Shown here: positions 23,916 through 32,212 of the stretch, one piece after another | How the letters are laid out: each line of letters begins with the position of its first letter | Numbering within the stretch: position 1 is the first letter of the stretch | Assembly (NCBI RefSeq): GCF_019711195.1 | Contig: NZ_CP081299.1 | Coordinates: 2,852,001 to 2,916,000 of the forward strand | Direction: 5' to 3' | DNA: 64,000 nt | From: Dyadobacter sp. NIV53 | GTDB lineage: Bacteria; Bacteroidota; Bacteroidia; Cytophagales; Spirosomataceae | Program-made: the position numbers and the translations under genes | Notes under the pieces: generated by a model | Databases searched by the model: none | Told to the model about the DNA's origin: nothing | Seen by the model: only the letters and a program-made list of their open reading frames with translations

Positions 23916-26609
23916 TTAAGTGTTTCTTTTCTTTTTACGTTTTTCTTTTTTGGTTTTAATTTCAACCGGTGAGGCAATGACTTCTTCTACCGGCTGCGGG
24001 AAATAAGGAGCCAGTTCTTTTTTTATTTCTTCTCTGAAAGCATTTTTCACTCCTTCCAGCGCAGCTTCTTTCACTTCTCCGTCTATCTGATTTCCTTTTA
24101 ATAATTTCACAACAGACTCTTCACCGGGCCAGCTTCCTCCCAAATATCGCGCAGCGCTTGAACGAACTGAAACCGGATCATTGGTATTTAATGCAGCAGA
24201 TCTTAGCAGGTATACGGCCTCAGTACTTCCCACTGTCTGAATAGACGCCAGTAACGCCACTTTTTTCTTATCGTTTAAAGTTTCCAGCTTTTCAGAAACG
24301 TAAGACAGACCCGCCTGTTCAAGAAGTAATCCTCCTGCATCCCGGCCAATTACTTCATCAGATTTAGACAAAGCAAGGTCAAATAACCGGTCATTTTCCG
24401 AATCAGGCTGGTACCGGGTTACCAGTTCAATATAATCCCCGGTTCCGTAGGTTTCGTCCAGCAATTTATTCAGGGCTGTTAATCCCTGCTGAGAGTTACT
24501 AACAAAGGATTTATCCAAATGTAATAATGCCAGTTTGCTTACTTCAATACGATCCGACGACGGCACGGTCATTACATGAAGCAATGCCTGGGATTTTTCA
24601 TAACCTGCATGAAAAAAATCAAATGCACGGAAATATTTTAACCTGCTCTTAAAATTCACTGCTGTATCGGATGCCAAAGTAGTCAGAAAAGGAATTGCCT
24701 TCCGGGTACGTGCCAGCCAGATAATGTCTTTCCCAGCTGGTGAGCGCTCAGGATTTGCACCGGTTTTTGCCAGCCAGGCAGGAAAAATCCGCTCCCATTG
24801 ACCTATAGCACCGATACTCAGCGCTTCTACCGACCAACGATCATTCCCTTTATATTGCTGGGCTAATTGCAGCCAGACATCCAGGGCTTCATACGTATGG
24901 TTATGATTGATGGCCAGGGCACATTCACGACGAACCTGTGGGTTTGGGTCGGCTGTCAACCTTTTGATATATTCAGTCGGGTCACTGTTGCGCTGGCGAA
25001 CAGCACGAAGAGCAACAATTCTCAGATTCGGATTAAGTTCTCTGAATCCAATATCCAGGTTCCGGTAATTAAATCCTTCAATATTATTCAAAACCCATAA
25101 TGCACGAGCTCGCAAACGAGGATTTCCATCATATTGGCGAAACAGGTTTTCCAACTCTGTTTCAGCTTCCCAGCCCAATTTAACACAAGCATTCCACGCC
25201 ATATAACGCATGGATAAATTAGGGCTTTGTAATGCTTTTACCGCTTCCGCAGGAGACGTCAAATCATATACGGGAATTCTATAGGGCACACCCGGAGGCG
25301 CAATCCGGTATAATCTGCCCCTGCTTTTATCCTTCATTTTATTTCCTCCTATTACCGGATCATACCAGTCTGACACAATCAAAGATCCGTCGGGCGCTAC
25401 ACAAACATCAGAAGGCCGGAACCATTTATCGCGCTTACCTTCCATAACCGGCAGAATACCAGTTGATTTGTATCCAGCACCGTCGTCTGCAACGGGAAAT
25501 GAATTTAAAGCATTTTGGCCTGCATCAGCTAAGATAACCTGATCCCAAAAGCGGCGTGGCAGTAAATTTCCCTCGTAAACCGTCATGCCCATTGGGAAAC
25601 CGGAACCTGTCTGTAACAGATTTGGTACTACGCCAGGATCGTTCTGGTGCCAGTGGCGTCTCGGAATTTCATCTTCCAGATTGGTCCTGTTAACACGCCA
25701 GCTGTTACCGTTCATCTCATCAATATATCCAAAATTCCCGTTCTCCATGACATAAGAAACCCTGTCACTGCCATTTCCCGGCTCTTCCTGATCCGACTGC
25801 CACATAGTTCCGTAACTGTCAACGGCCACTTCAAACCCATTCCGAAAGTTTTCTGCCAGAATTTCTACTTTTCTGAAATCCTGGTCACACCGGAAAACCA
25901 CACCTTGTTTATATTGCCTGAAATTGATTGGCCTTTCATATTTATCCAGTAACGGCCGGTCCTGCCCGTCTACGAGCTGCCTGCCTGCATTGCCATAATT
26001 GAAATAGAACTTTCCATCCGGCCCAAATACGAACGCATGAATACCTGCATCGTTCTGAACTCCTCCAATTCCTTTAAACAGTACTTCTTTTTTATCCGCT
26101 TTATCATCTCCGTTTGTATCTGTAAAAAGCCATACATACGGACTTTGGGAAACGATCACTTTATTGCCCATCACCCATATTCCGGATGGAGCATTTATTT
26201 CAGATCCCTGGTAAAATACTTTAGTAATATCTGCTTTGCCATCTCCGTCTTTATCTTCAAGGATCAGGATACGATCACCCATACCTAACTCGGATTTACC
26301 GTTTACGGCAGGCCGGTAATTGTAACCTTCCAAAACCCAAACCCTGCCCCGGTGGTCTACATCAATATTTGTTGGATTGGTCAGGTTTGGTTCAGCTGCA
26401 AACAGCGTTGCTTCCAACCCTTCTGCAATGTCAAGTCCTGCAACCGCATTGATCGTAAATCTTTTTTCAGATTCCGAAAGATGTGCATAAATGCTGTCAG
26501 GATGAATTATTACCAGTGAATCAGGTGCTTGGCAAAAACCGCGGGTAAAAGAAGAGCAAATAATTACTGCAATTAATACAGTAATTTTATTAAATTTAAA
26601 TTGTTTCAA
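23916..26609 (-). CDS. PVC-type membrane-bound dehydrogenase-like protein lacking the cytochrome domain
   Basis: An 897-residue exported protein. It has a signal sequence (ending GFCQ, about 27) and a beta-propeller resembling the TIGR02604 putative membrane-bound dehydrogenase domain (about 55-430, with TNIDVDHRGRVWVLEGYNY and FRPSDVCVAPDGSLIVSDWYD). Helical HEAT-like repeats follow (about 440-860), then a lysine-rich tail (KTKKEKRKKKRNT). The paralogue at 27956-31033 is closely similar, with long stretches near-identical, but carries an extra C-terminal CxxCH cytochrome domain that is absent here. The start appears to be TTG. It is probably periplasmic and acts on carbohydrate-like substrates, but no activity is established. 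Confidence 0.82.
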   Translation of the reverse strand: MKQFKFNKITVLIAVIICSSFTRGFCQAPDSLVIIHPDSIYAHLSESEKRFTINAVAGLDIAEGLEATLFAAEPNLTNPTNIDVDHRGRVWVLEGYNYRPAVNGKSELGMGDRILILEDKDGDGKADITKVFYQGSEINAPSGIWVMGNKVIVSQSPYVWLFTDTNGDDKADKKEVLFKGIGGVQNDAGIHAFVFGPDGKFYFNYGNAGRQLVDGQDRPLLDKYERPINFRQYKQGVVFRCDQDFRKVEILAENFRNGFEVAVDSYGTMWQSDQEEPGNGSDRVSYVMENGNFGYIDEMNGNSWRVNRTNLEDEIPRRHWHQNDPGVVPNLLQTGSGFPMGMTVYEGNLLPRRFWDQVILADAGQNALNSFPVADDGAGYKSTGILPVMEGKRDKWFRPSDVCVAPDGSLIVSDWYDPVIGGNKMKDKSRGRLYRIAPPGVPYRIPVYDLTSPAEAVKALQSPNLSMRYMAWNACVKLGWEAETELENLFRQYDGNPRLRARALWVLNNIEGFNYRNLDIGFRELNPNLRIVALRAVRQRNSDPTEYIKRLTADPNPQVRRECALAINHNHTYEALDVWLQLAQQYKGNDRWSVEALSIGAIGQWERIFPAWLAKTGANPERSPAGKDIIWLARTRKAIPFLTTLASDTAVNFKSRLKYFRAFDFFHAGYEKSQALLHVMTVPSSDRIEVSKLALLHLDKSFVSNSQQGLTALNKLLDETYGTGDYIELVTRYQPDSENDRLFDLALSKSDEVIGRDAGGLLLEQAGLSYVSEKLETLNDKKKVALLASIQTVGSTEAVYLLRSAALNTNDPVSVRSSAARYLGGSWPGEESVVKLLKGNQIDGEVKEAALEGVKNAFREEIKKELAPYFPQPVEEVIASPVEIKTKKEKRKKKRNT

Positions 26610-26785
26610 AACGTACTTGGATGATGCGGATATTATTCAAAAAAACATTTAAAATTACCTTATGTTTGTTGAATAAAGAAATGAAGTGATATAAAAACAG
26701 TGCTACAATATTTATAAGAACTAGTTTGACGGAACAAAATATCAGAAATAATGATTTCTGATTAAAGTTATAATAACAGGCTATA

Positions 26786-27010
26786 ATGGAAGATTTAATC
26801 AAAAAAATGATGGAGGCCAATACGCTGTCCGAGCACGAAGCCGTAAGCAAAGCCTGTACAGATTACCTGGCTACTGCCACGGATGACGAACGTCGCGATA
26901 TTAAAGAGGCAATAAAGAAAAAGGCGAACAGCATTATTTCAGACTCTTCCGAAACGCGTAAAAAAGCACTGGAATTCATTGCCAAAATAAAAATGAGGAT
27001 ATTCCCTTAG
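26786..27010 (+). CDS. Small helical protein, truncated paralogue of the 27484 gene
   Basis: The open frame encodes 74 charged, probably helical residues starting MEDLIKKMMEANTLSEHEA. It matches the first 70 residues of the 138-residue protein at 27484 (shared SKAC-DY-ATA-ER-DI-AI-KA pattern). The frame ends after AKIKMRIFP. If the A5 run at 26989-26993 had one more A, the match would continue (NEDIPLENYGLKYW against NQDVSIEIDGQKYP) to a stop at 27048. Even then the C-terminal DNA-binding-like part of the paralogue is missing. It is therefore a truncated and probably frameshifted duplicate. Function unknown. Confidence 0.6.
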   Translation: MEDLIKKMMEANTLSEHEAVSKACTDYLATATDDERRDIKEAIKKKANSIISDSSETRKKALEFIAKIKMRIFP

Positions 27011-27032
27011 AAAATTATGGTCTGAAATATTG

Positions 27033-27060
27033 GAAAGCATTCATGTAAATAAATGCTTTC
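27033..27060. terminator. Hairpin downstream of the small duplicated gene
   Basis: GAAAGCATT and AATGCTTTC form a perfect 9-bp stem with a ten-base loop. No T tract follows, so terminator function is tentative. Confidence 0.4.
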
Positions 27061-27068
27061 TATGTCTG

Positions 27069-27138
27069 TTACTTCTTCTTCAAACGGCTCATATACTCCA
27101 CAAGGTTCACAAGTTCGTCAGTGGTCATGGCATCCTGA
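27069..27138 (-). pseudogene. Fragment duplicating the 3' end of the PVC-type cytochrome gene
   Basis: These 70 bases match the last 22 or so codons and stop of the gene at 27956-31033 with only a few mismatches, including the segment encoding AMTTDELVNLVEYMS and the closing KKK stop. The match begins and ends sharply. The rest of the gene is not present. It records a duplication of the junction [small gene - 3' end of the large gene]. Confidence 0.85.
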
Positions 27139-27176
27139 CATATTCATTAAATTCAATCTTAAAATAATAAATAATT

Positions 27177-27234
27177 ATTTCACAAACTTACCATTATTTT
27201 GTTATATAACAAAACAATAGTAAGTTTATGAAAT
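27177..27234. repeat. 58-bp near-perfect palindrome
   Basis: An inverted repeat centred on TTTTGTTATATAACAAAA. Matching arms extend 29 bases each side with three mismatched pairs (for example ACTTAC at 27186 with GTAAGT at 27220). It is AT-rich, lies between the gene fragment and the two small genes that follow, and ends 28 bases before the GTG start at 27263. It could be an operator, a bidirectional terminator or a remnant mobile-element end. Confidence 0.8.
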
Positions 27235-27262
27235 CTTCATCTACAAAAGTGCTTTCCTAAAC

Positions 27263-27448
27263 GTGAAAGAAAAAATTAAGCAGCTCATCGCTGAACATTT
27301 GATTAGAAAGGCAAGGCTAAAAACCACATTGCATAATTTGGATGCTATTGGTGCAATTAATAATAATATTTTAAATAATATTCTTGATGAAATAAGGGAA
27401 ATCGATGAATCAATACAAAAACTTAAAGAAATACTTAAACTACTTTAG
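27263..27448 (+). CDS. Small coiled-coil protein, unrecognised
   Basis: A 61-residue frame starting at GTG (KEKIKQLIAEHLIRKARLKT...) and ending EILKLL. It is almost entirely helix-forming with heptad-like leucine/isoleucine spacing, suggesting a coiled coil. It precedes the 138-residue protein gene by 35 bases on the same strand, so the two may be co-transcribed downstream of the palindrome. I do not recognise a family. The short length, GTG start and AT-rich composition leave open that it is not a real gene. Confidence 0.4.
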   Translation: MKEKIKQLIAEHLIRKARLKTTLHNLDAIGAINNNILNNILDEIREIDESIQKLKEILKLL

Positions 27449-27483
27449 AAATTTCAGTTTAATACTTTGCCAAAACACTCACA

Positions 27484-27900
27484 ATGGAAAATTTAATTAA
27501 GAAATTAAAAGACGCAATTACGATTAGTGACTATGATGCTGCAAGTAAAGCCTGCTTGGATTATTTTGCATTAGCGACCGAAGAAGAACGAAATGATATA
27601 AGGAAAGCAATAAGGCAAAAAGCAGATGAAATTATGCTGGAAGCCGTTCAAACACGTCAAAAGGCATCAGAGCTCATTGCCACATTTGAAAACCAGGATG
27701 TGTCAATTGAAATAGACGGACAAAAATATCCGTTAAGTGAGTGGGTTACAATGAAGGAATATTGCAGGCGTTTTGGGTTAAAAAATACGATGATAATAAA
27801 CAACTGGATTAACAGGAAAATTATACCGAGAGAAAATATATTAAATATTGGTCAGCTTAATAATTTAAGACTGATTAAGGCAGTACCATATAAAGAGTGA
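27484..27900 (+). CDS. Unrecognised protein: helical domain plus excisionase-like HTH
   Basis: A 138-residue protein. Residues 1-75 are a charged helical domain shared with the truncated paralogue at 26786. Residues 76-88 form a linker (VSIEIDGQKYPLSEW). Residues 89-138 (VTMKEYCRRFGLKNTM, then INNWINRKIIP and LRLIKAVPYK) have the spacing of a MerR/excisionase-type helix-turn-helix with wing. A DNA-binding or regulatory role is inferred. No signal peptide or membrane segment is present. Base composition is visibly more AT-rich than the flanking large genes, consistent with acquired DNA. It converges on the PVC-type gene with a shared terminator. Confidence 0.6.
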   Translation: MENLIKKLKDAITISDYDAASKACLDYFALATEEERNDIRKAIRQKADEIMLEAVQTRQKASELIATFENQDVSIEIDGQKYPLSEWVTMKEYCRRFGLKNTMIINNWINRKIIPRENILNIGQLNNLRLIKAVPYKE

Positions 27901-27911
27901 AGATATATTAC

Positions 27912-27948
27912 ATTAAAGGGAGATCGGTTACACAAATCTCCCTTTAAT
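27912..27948. terminator. Bidirectional terminator between convergent genes
   Basis: ATTAAAGGGAGAT and ATCTCCCTTTAAT form a perfect 13-bp stem with an 11-base loop, between the stop codons at 27900 (+) and 27956 (-). Confidence 0.75.
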
Positions 27949-27955
27949 AATCATA

Positions 27956-30900
27956 TTACTTCTTCTTCAAACTGCTCATATACTCTACCAGGTTCACAAG
28001 TTCGTCAGTGGTCATGGCATCCTGAAGACCGGCCGGCATCATAGAATCTTTCATTTGCTTCATTGATTTCACTTGCGACATTTTATATTCCTGGGTAGAT
28101 CCGCCAGGAAATTTCAGGATCAGATCCGTTTCAGTTTTGCTGGAAACAATGCCCGATACGGTCGAACCATCCTTGAAAGTAACTTCAAAACCTTCATAAC
28201 CAAAACCAATACCTGCACTTGGTTCATAGATCGCTGCATACAATGCTTCCTTTGGTAATTTGCCGCCGATTTCCGAAAGCTTAGGTCCGAAATCCATTCC
28301 TGTTGTATTTACCTGATGACAAACCGAACAATACATGGCAAACACTTCTTTGCCTTTAACTGCATTTCCTTTCATACCAACAAGTTCTTTTAGCTCAGGA
28401 TGCTTTTTCACAGCAGAAGCAGACCCTTCCAAATACTTTGTAGCTTCCATTTTTACGGATTTGCGCCACGCACCGCTTAATCCCTGAACTGCGGCAGTTT
28501 TCAGTTCACCAGCAATTTTACCCTCTTTCAATAAAACCAGAACCTCATCTTCACCATTCATTGTACCGCCCAGTGATTTCACGGCTTCACTTCTGAGATT
28601 GACAGGATATTTGCTGTCCAAAGCAACACTTTTCAGAATTCCCAATGACTCTTTACTTCCCACACCTTTGATCGATGCCAGCATTCCTTCTGCCTTTGCA
28701 TCGTCTTTTCCCTTTATAGTATTCCAAACCAAAGTGGTTCCGCCTTGTTTCAGTAATTGCTGACCAGCCTGACGTCCGATATTGGTAGAAGACTGCGACA
28801 AAGCCAGTTGCAGCAAACGGTTGTTTTCCGAAATGAGCTCATAACGTGATACCAGTTCCATGTAAGTGGCTGTACCGTAAGATGCATCCAGTAATTTTTT
28901 CAGTGCAGCCTGTGCCTCCGGTGATTGTTTGACAAAAGCCGGATCCAAATGACGAAGCGCCAGTTCATTAATTTCATTCTGGTTAGCTGCTTTTCCTTTC
29001 ATGATTTTTAATAATGCCGCCGATTTTTCCTTTCCACCGGGATTAAAATCAAATGCACGGAAATAACGCAGACGGCTTTTCAGGTCGACATCCGGGTTAC
29101 TCGCCAGCGATGCCAGTAATGTAACTGATTCCTTACTTCTTGAACGCCACACGATATCTTTACCCGCCTGGCTTTCGATCGGGTTTGGACCGGCAACTGC
29201 TTCCCAGGCTTTGAAAAATGAATCCCATTGTCCTTCTGCGCCAATTCCCAGTGCTTCCAGATACCAGCGGTCTTTTCCGTCATACTGCTGCGCAAGCCTT
29301 ACCCAAAGGCTTGAAATTCCCGGCAGTTTACTTCCATGAATAGCCAAAGCACATTCGCGCCGCACCTGCGGCTCAGGATCGTTGACCAGCAAGCTAACAT
29401 ATTTGACCAGATCCTGGCTTTTATTCTGCGTTACGATTCTTAATGCTGTTATGCGGATATCAGGATTTTTATCTCCAAATGCCTTTTCAAGATAAGCCGT
29501 GTTGTTTTTATCAATATTACATAATGTCCAAAGTGCGCGAGCCTGCATTCTCGGGTTTTTACTCTCATATAACTTTTCCAGCTCCGGTACGGCAGTTGTC
29601 CCCATTTTCACTAGTGCAGTCCAGGCCAGATAACGTACCGAAACATTCGGGCTTTGTAAAGCTTCTACTGCTCCTGCTACACTTGAAAAATCTGCTCTGG
29701 GAATTTTATAAGGCGTATTTGCAGGAGCAATCCTGAACAAACGCCCTTTATTCTGGTCTCCCGCCTGGTGGCCGCCTACACCTGGATCATACCAGTCGGA
29801 AACGATCAGCGAGCCATCTGGCGCTACGCAAACATCGGAAGGACGGAACCACTGATCACGTTTTCCATCGACGATATTCACAATCTTAGCTGTATAACCT
29901 GCACCTGATTTTTGAACCGGATATGAGCGAACCACATTATGGCCCGGCTCGCAATGGATCATTTGTCCCCAAAACGATTTTGGCAATAAACTGCCTTCGT
30001 ATACGACCACGCCTGTCGGTGATCCCGAACCGGTCTGTAATAAATTTGGTACAACACCTGGATCATTCAAATGCCAGTGACGGAAAGGAATAGAATCCTC
30101 TACATTGGTACGGTTTGCACGCCATCCTGCCCCTGTCAGTTCATCCGTATAACCATAATTACCATACTGCATCACATAGTTAATCCGGACACCTTTGTTT
30201 CCATCATCATCATTGTCCGACTGCCACATGGTTCCGTAACTGTCCACAGCCACTTCATAATTGTTCCGGAAATTATTTCCTAATACTTCAATATTTTTAA
30301 AATCAGGGTCACAACGAAAAACCATTCCCTGTCTGAGTTTTTTAAAATCGATTGGCTGGCCGTTTTTACCCAAAACAGGATTACCTTTTCCGTCCAGCAG
30401 GTGCCCGCCTTCATTACCAAAATTGAAATACAGTTTTCCGTCCGGCCCGAATGTAAATGCATGCATGCCATGATCATGCTGTTCTCCGCCAACGCCCTCA
30501 AATATCACTTCCTTTTTATCGGCCTTGCCATCGCCATCAGCGTCTGTGAAAAGCCATACATACGGACTTTGAGAAACGATTACCTTATTGCCCATTACCC
30601 AAATCCCCAATGGCGAATTCAATTCTTTGCCCTGATAGAAAACTGTTGTTTTGTCCGACTTGCCATCACCGTTTGTATCTTCCATGATTAAAATACGGTC
30701 ACCTTCGTTTTTAGTCGGATTACCATTGATGGCAGGACGGTAATTATAAGCTTCACAAACCCAAACCCGGCCCAGATGGTCTACGTCAATATTAGTCGGA
30801 TTTGTAATAGTAGGTTCAGATGCAAAAAGGGTAGCTTCCAGTCCTTCTGTTACCGACAATCCGGCAACAGCATACTGTGACGATCTTTTTTGCTCATCGG

Positions 30901-31033
30901 TCAGGTCTTTGTACAGCGTATCCAGCGAGGTACCACTAAAAGTACTTGGATTGGTACGCTGGTAAAAAGCTGTCGTTAGGCCGATCAGCAAACCGGCTGT
31001 CAGAATCGGACCGAAGGATTTTTTTAAGTTCAT
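27956..31033 (-). CDS. PVC-type membrane-bound dehydrogenase-like protein with C-terminal cytochrome c domain
   Basis: A 1025-residue exported protein. It has an N-terminal hydrophobic signal (about 8-24), a beta-propeller dehydrogenase-like domain (about 70-440, TNIDVDHLGRVWVCEAYNY and VCVAPDGSLIVSDWYDPG), HEAT-like repeats (about 450-880) and a C-terminal heme domain with the CSVCH motif (about 905) and KLSEIGGKLPKEALY. This is the arrangement of the TIGR02604/TIGR02603 proteins first noted in Planctomycetes and common in Cytophagales. The heme probably carries electrons from a periplasmic oxidation; substrate unknown. It is paralogous to the gene at 23916-26609, with a 70-base copy of its own 3' end at 27069. 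Confidence 0.87.
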   Translation of the reverse strand: MNLKKSFGPILTAGLLIGLTTAFYQRTNPSTFSGTSLDTLYKDLTDEQKRSSQYAVAGLSVTEGLEATLFASEPTITNPTNIDVDHLGRVWVCEAYNYRPAINGNPTKNEGDRILIMEDTNGDGKSDKTTVFYQGKELNSPLGIWVMGNKVIVSQSPYVWLFTDADGDGKADKKEVIFEGVGGEQHDHGMHAFTFGPDGKLYFNFGNEGGHLLDGKGNPVLGKNGQPIDFKKLRQGMVFRCDPDFKNIEVLGNNFRNNYEVAVDSYGTMWQSDNDDDGNKGVRINYVMQYGNYGYTDELTGAGWRANRTNVEDSIPFRHWHLNDPGVVPNLLQTGSGSPTGVVVYEGSLLPKSFWGQMIHCEPGHNVVRSYPVQKSGAGYTAKIVNIVDGKRDQWFRPSDVCVAPDGSLIVSDWYDPGVGGHQAGDQNKGRLFRIAPANTPYKIPRADFSSVAGAVEALQSPNVSVRYLAWTALVKMGTTAVPELEKLYESKNPRMQARALWTLCNIDKNNTAYLEKAFGDKNPDIRITALRIVTQNKSQDLVKYVSLLVNDPEPQVRRECALAIHGSKLPGISSLWVRLAQQYDGKDRWYLEALGIGAEGQWDSFFKAWEAVAGPNPIESQAGKDIVWRSRSKESVTLLASLASNPDVDLKSRLRYFRAFDFNPGGKEKSAALLKIMKGKAANQNEINELALRHLDPAFVKQSPEAQAALKKLLDASYGTATYMELVSRYELISENNRLLQLALSQSSTNIGRQAGQQLLKQGGTTLVWNTIKGKDDAKAEGMLASIKGVGSKESLGILKSVALDSKYPVNLRSEAVKSLGGTMNGEDEVLVLLKEGKIAGELKTAAVQGLSGAWRKSVKMEATKYLEGSASAVKKHPELKELVGMKGNAVKGKEVFAMYCSVCHQVNTTGMDFGPKLSEIGGKLPKEALYAAIYEPSAGIGFGYEGFEVTFKDGSTVSGIVSSKTETDLILKFPGGSTQEYKMSQVKSMKQMKDSMMPAGLQDAMTTDELVNLVEYMSSLKKK

Positions 31034-31143
31034 GAGGTGATTAGGATGATTGTCACCAAACCCGAAAACCGGATTTGAGCAATACTTAAATAAAGATTAC
31101 TAATTTTAGAGTATAAGAGACAATCCACCTGTCATTTACTATT

Positions 31144-31734
31144 ATGAACAAGACTTTTTTTTACGCTATCGCCATTTTCACTTCTGCTCAGGCTTATGGG
31201 CAGTCAGTAATTCCACCAGCTGATATTCAAATAAAAACGGCTGTACTGGCGGCTCCTTCCGACAAACAGTCCTATGCAAAAGTGTATGGATATGCACCGG
31301 ACGGCTCGTTTACTATTCTCAGAAAAGGCACCAATGATTTTGTATGTTTAGCCGACGACCCTAAAAAAGAAGATATCGGCGTATCCTGCTACCATGCTGC
31401 ACTTGATTCTTTTATGGAGCGTGGCAGAGTGTTGAGCAAAGAAGGAAAAAGCCAGAAAGATATCTTTGATATTCGTGAAAAAGAAGTAAAAAGCGGCCAA
31501 TTAAAAATGCCCGAACAGCCAACTACACTCTATGTGCTTTCGGGTACAAAGGATAATTATGATGCAGCAGCAGGAACTTTAAAAAATGGTTATTTACGCT
31601 ACGTCGTTTACATTCCATACGCAACTGCTGAAAGCACCGGACTTCCACTTAAACCGGACGTGCCGGGAATGCCATGGATTATGGACGCAGGAACACACCG
31701 TGCACATATTATGATCAATCCTCCGAAACTGTAA
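31144..31734 (+). CDS. Secreted protein of unknown function
   Basis: A 196-residue protein with a clear signal peptide (MNKTFFYAIAIFTSAQAYGQ). The mature part contains YAKVYGYAPDGSFTILRKG, an FVCLADDPKKEDIGVSCYH segment with two cysteines that could form a disulfide, and a conserved-looking end (YLRYVVYIPYATAEST, PGMPWIMDAGTHRAHIMI) rich in H, W and P as in a binding or catalytic site. I do not recognise a characterised family. It is a single gene with a short leader, divergent from the PVC-type gene. Confidence 0.75.
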   Translation: MNKTFFYAIAIFTSAQAYGQSVIPPADIQIKTAVLAAPSDKQSYAKVYGYAPDGSFTILRKGTNDFVCLADDPKKEDIGVSCYHAALDSFMERGRVLSKEGKSQKDIFDIREKEVKSGQLKMPEQPTTLYVLSGTKDNYDAAAGTLKNGYLRYVVYIPYATAESTGLPLKPDVPGMPWIMDAGTHRAHIMINPPKL

Positions 31735-31792
31735 ATCCATTCATTACTGTATTTATTTTATTAAATCGGCCTCCCGGTTTAAACTAATTATC

Positions 31793-32077
31793 CTAAACCC
31801 TTTCGACTGAAAACGCCAGTGCTTTTTCTGTGAAGAGGGTTTTTGTTTGTTTCCATACTTTTCCAAAATATTCTGATTTCCGGTAATCATTCAATGCCTC
31901 TTCCGAGTCCCAGTGACTGTGCGTAACAAATACATTTTGTTCATGCAGGTCACGCCATAATTCCAGATACAAACATCCTTTCATCCCCAAAATCTCATTT
32001 TTGGATTGGTTAAAAATATCAAGAAACATCGTTGTTTTCTCAGGAGAAAAAGTCATTCTTACAATTCTGATGATCAT
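31793..32077 (-). CDS. Antibiotic biosynthesis monooxygenase (ABM) domain protein
   Basis: A 94-residue single-domain ferredoxin-like ABM/quinol monooxygenase-type protein: IRIVRMTFSPEKTTMFLDIF at the start, then GMKGCLYLELWRDL and VTHSHWDSEEALNDYRKSEYF, the usual W-E-L-Y pattern. Members are cofactor-free oxygenases or heme-degrading enzymes acting as dimers; the substrate is unknown. It is a single cytoplasmic gene. Confidence 0.82.
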   Translation of the reverse strand: MIIRIVRMTFSPEKTTMFLDIFNQSKNEILGMKGCLYLELWRDLHEQNVFVTHSHWDSEEALNDYRKSEYFGKVWKQTKTLFTEKALAFSVERV

Positions 32078-32212
32078 GGATAAATCTGTTTGATGTGCTT
32101 TTAAAGATAATTAAACTATAAAGCTTTGATAAATCGTTAGAAAATAGTGAACATTTTTTTTCAGGGTAAATTGTAACTTGCAGTGTCTTTTTGAGGAAAA
32201 GAAAACCAATCA

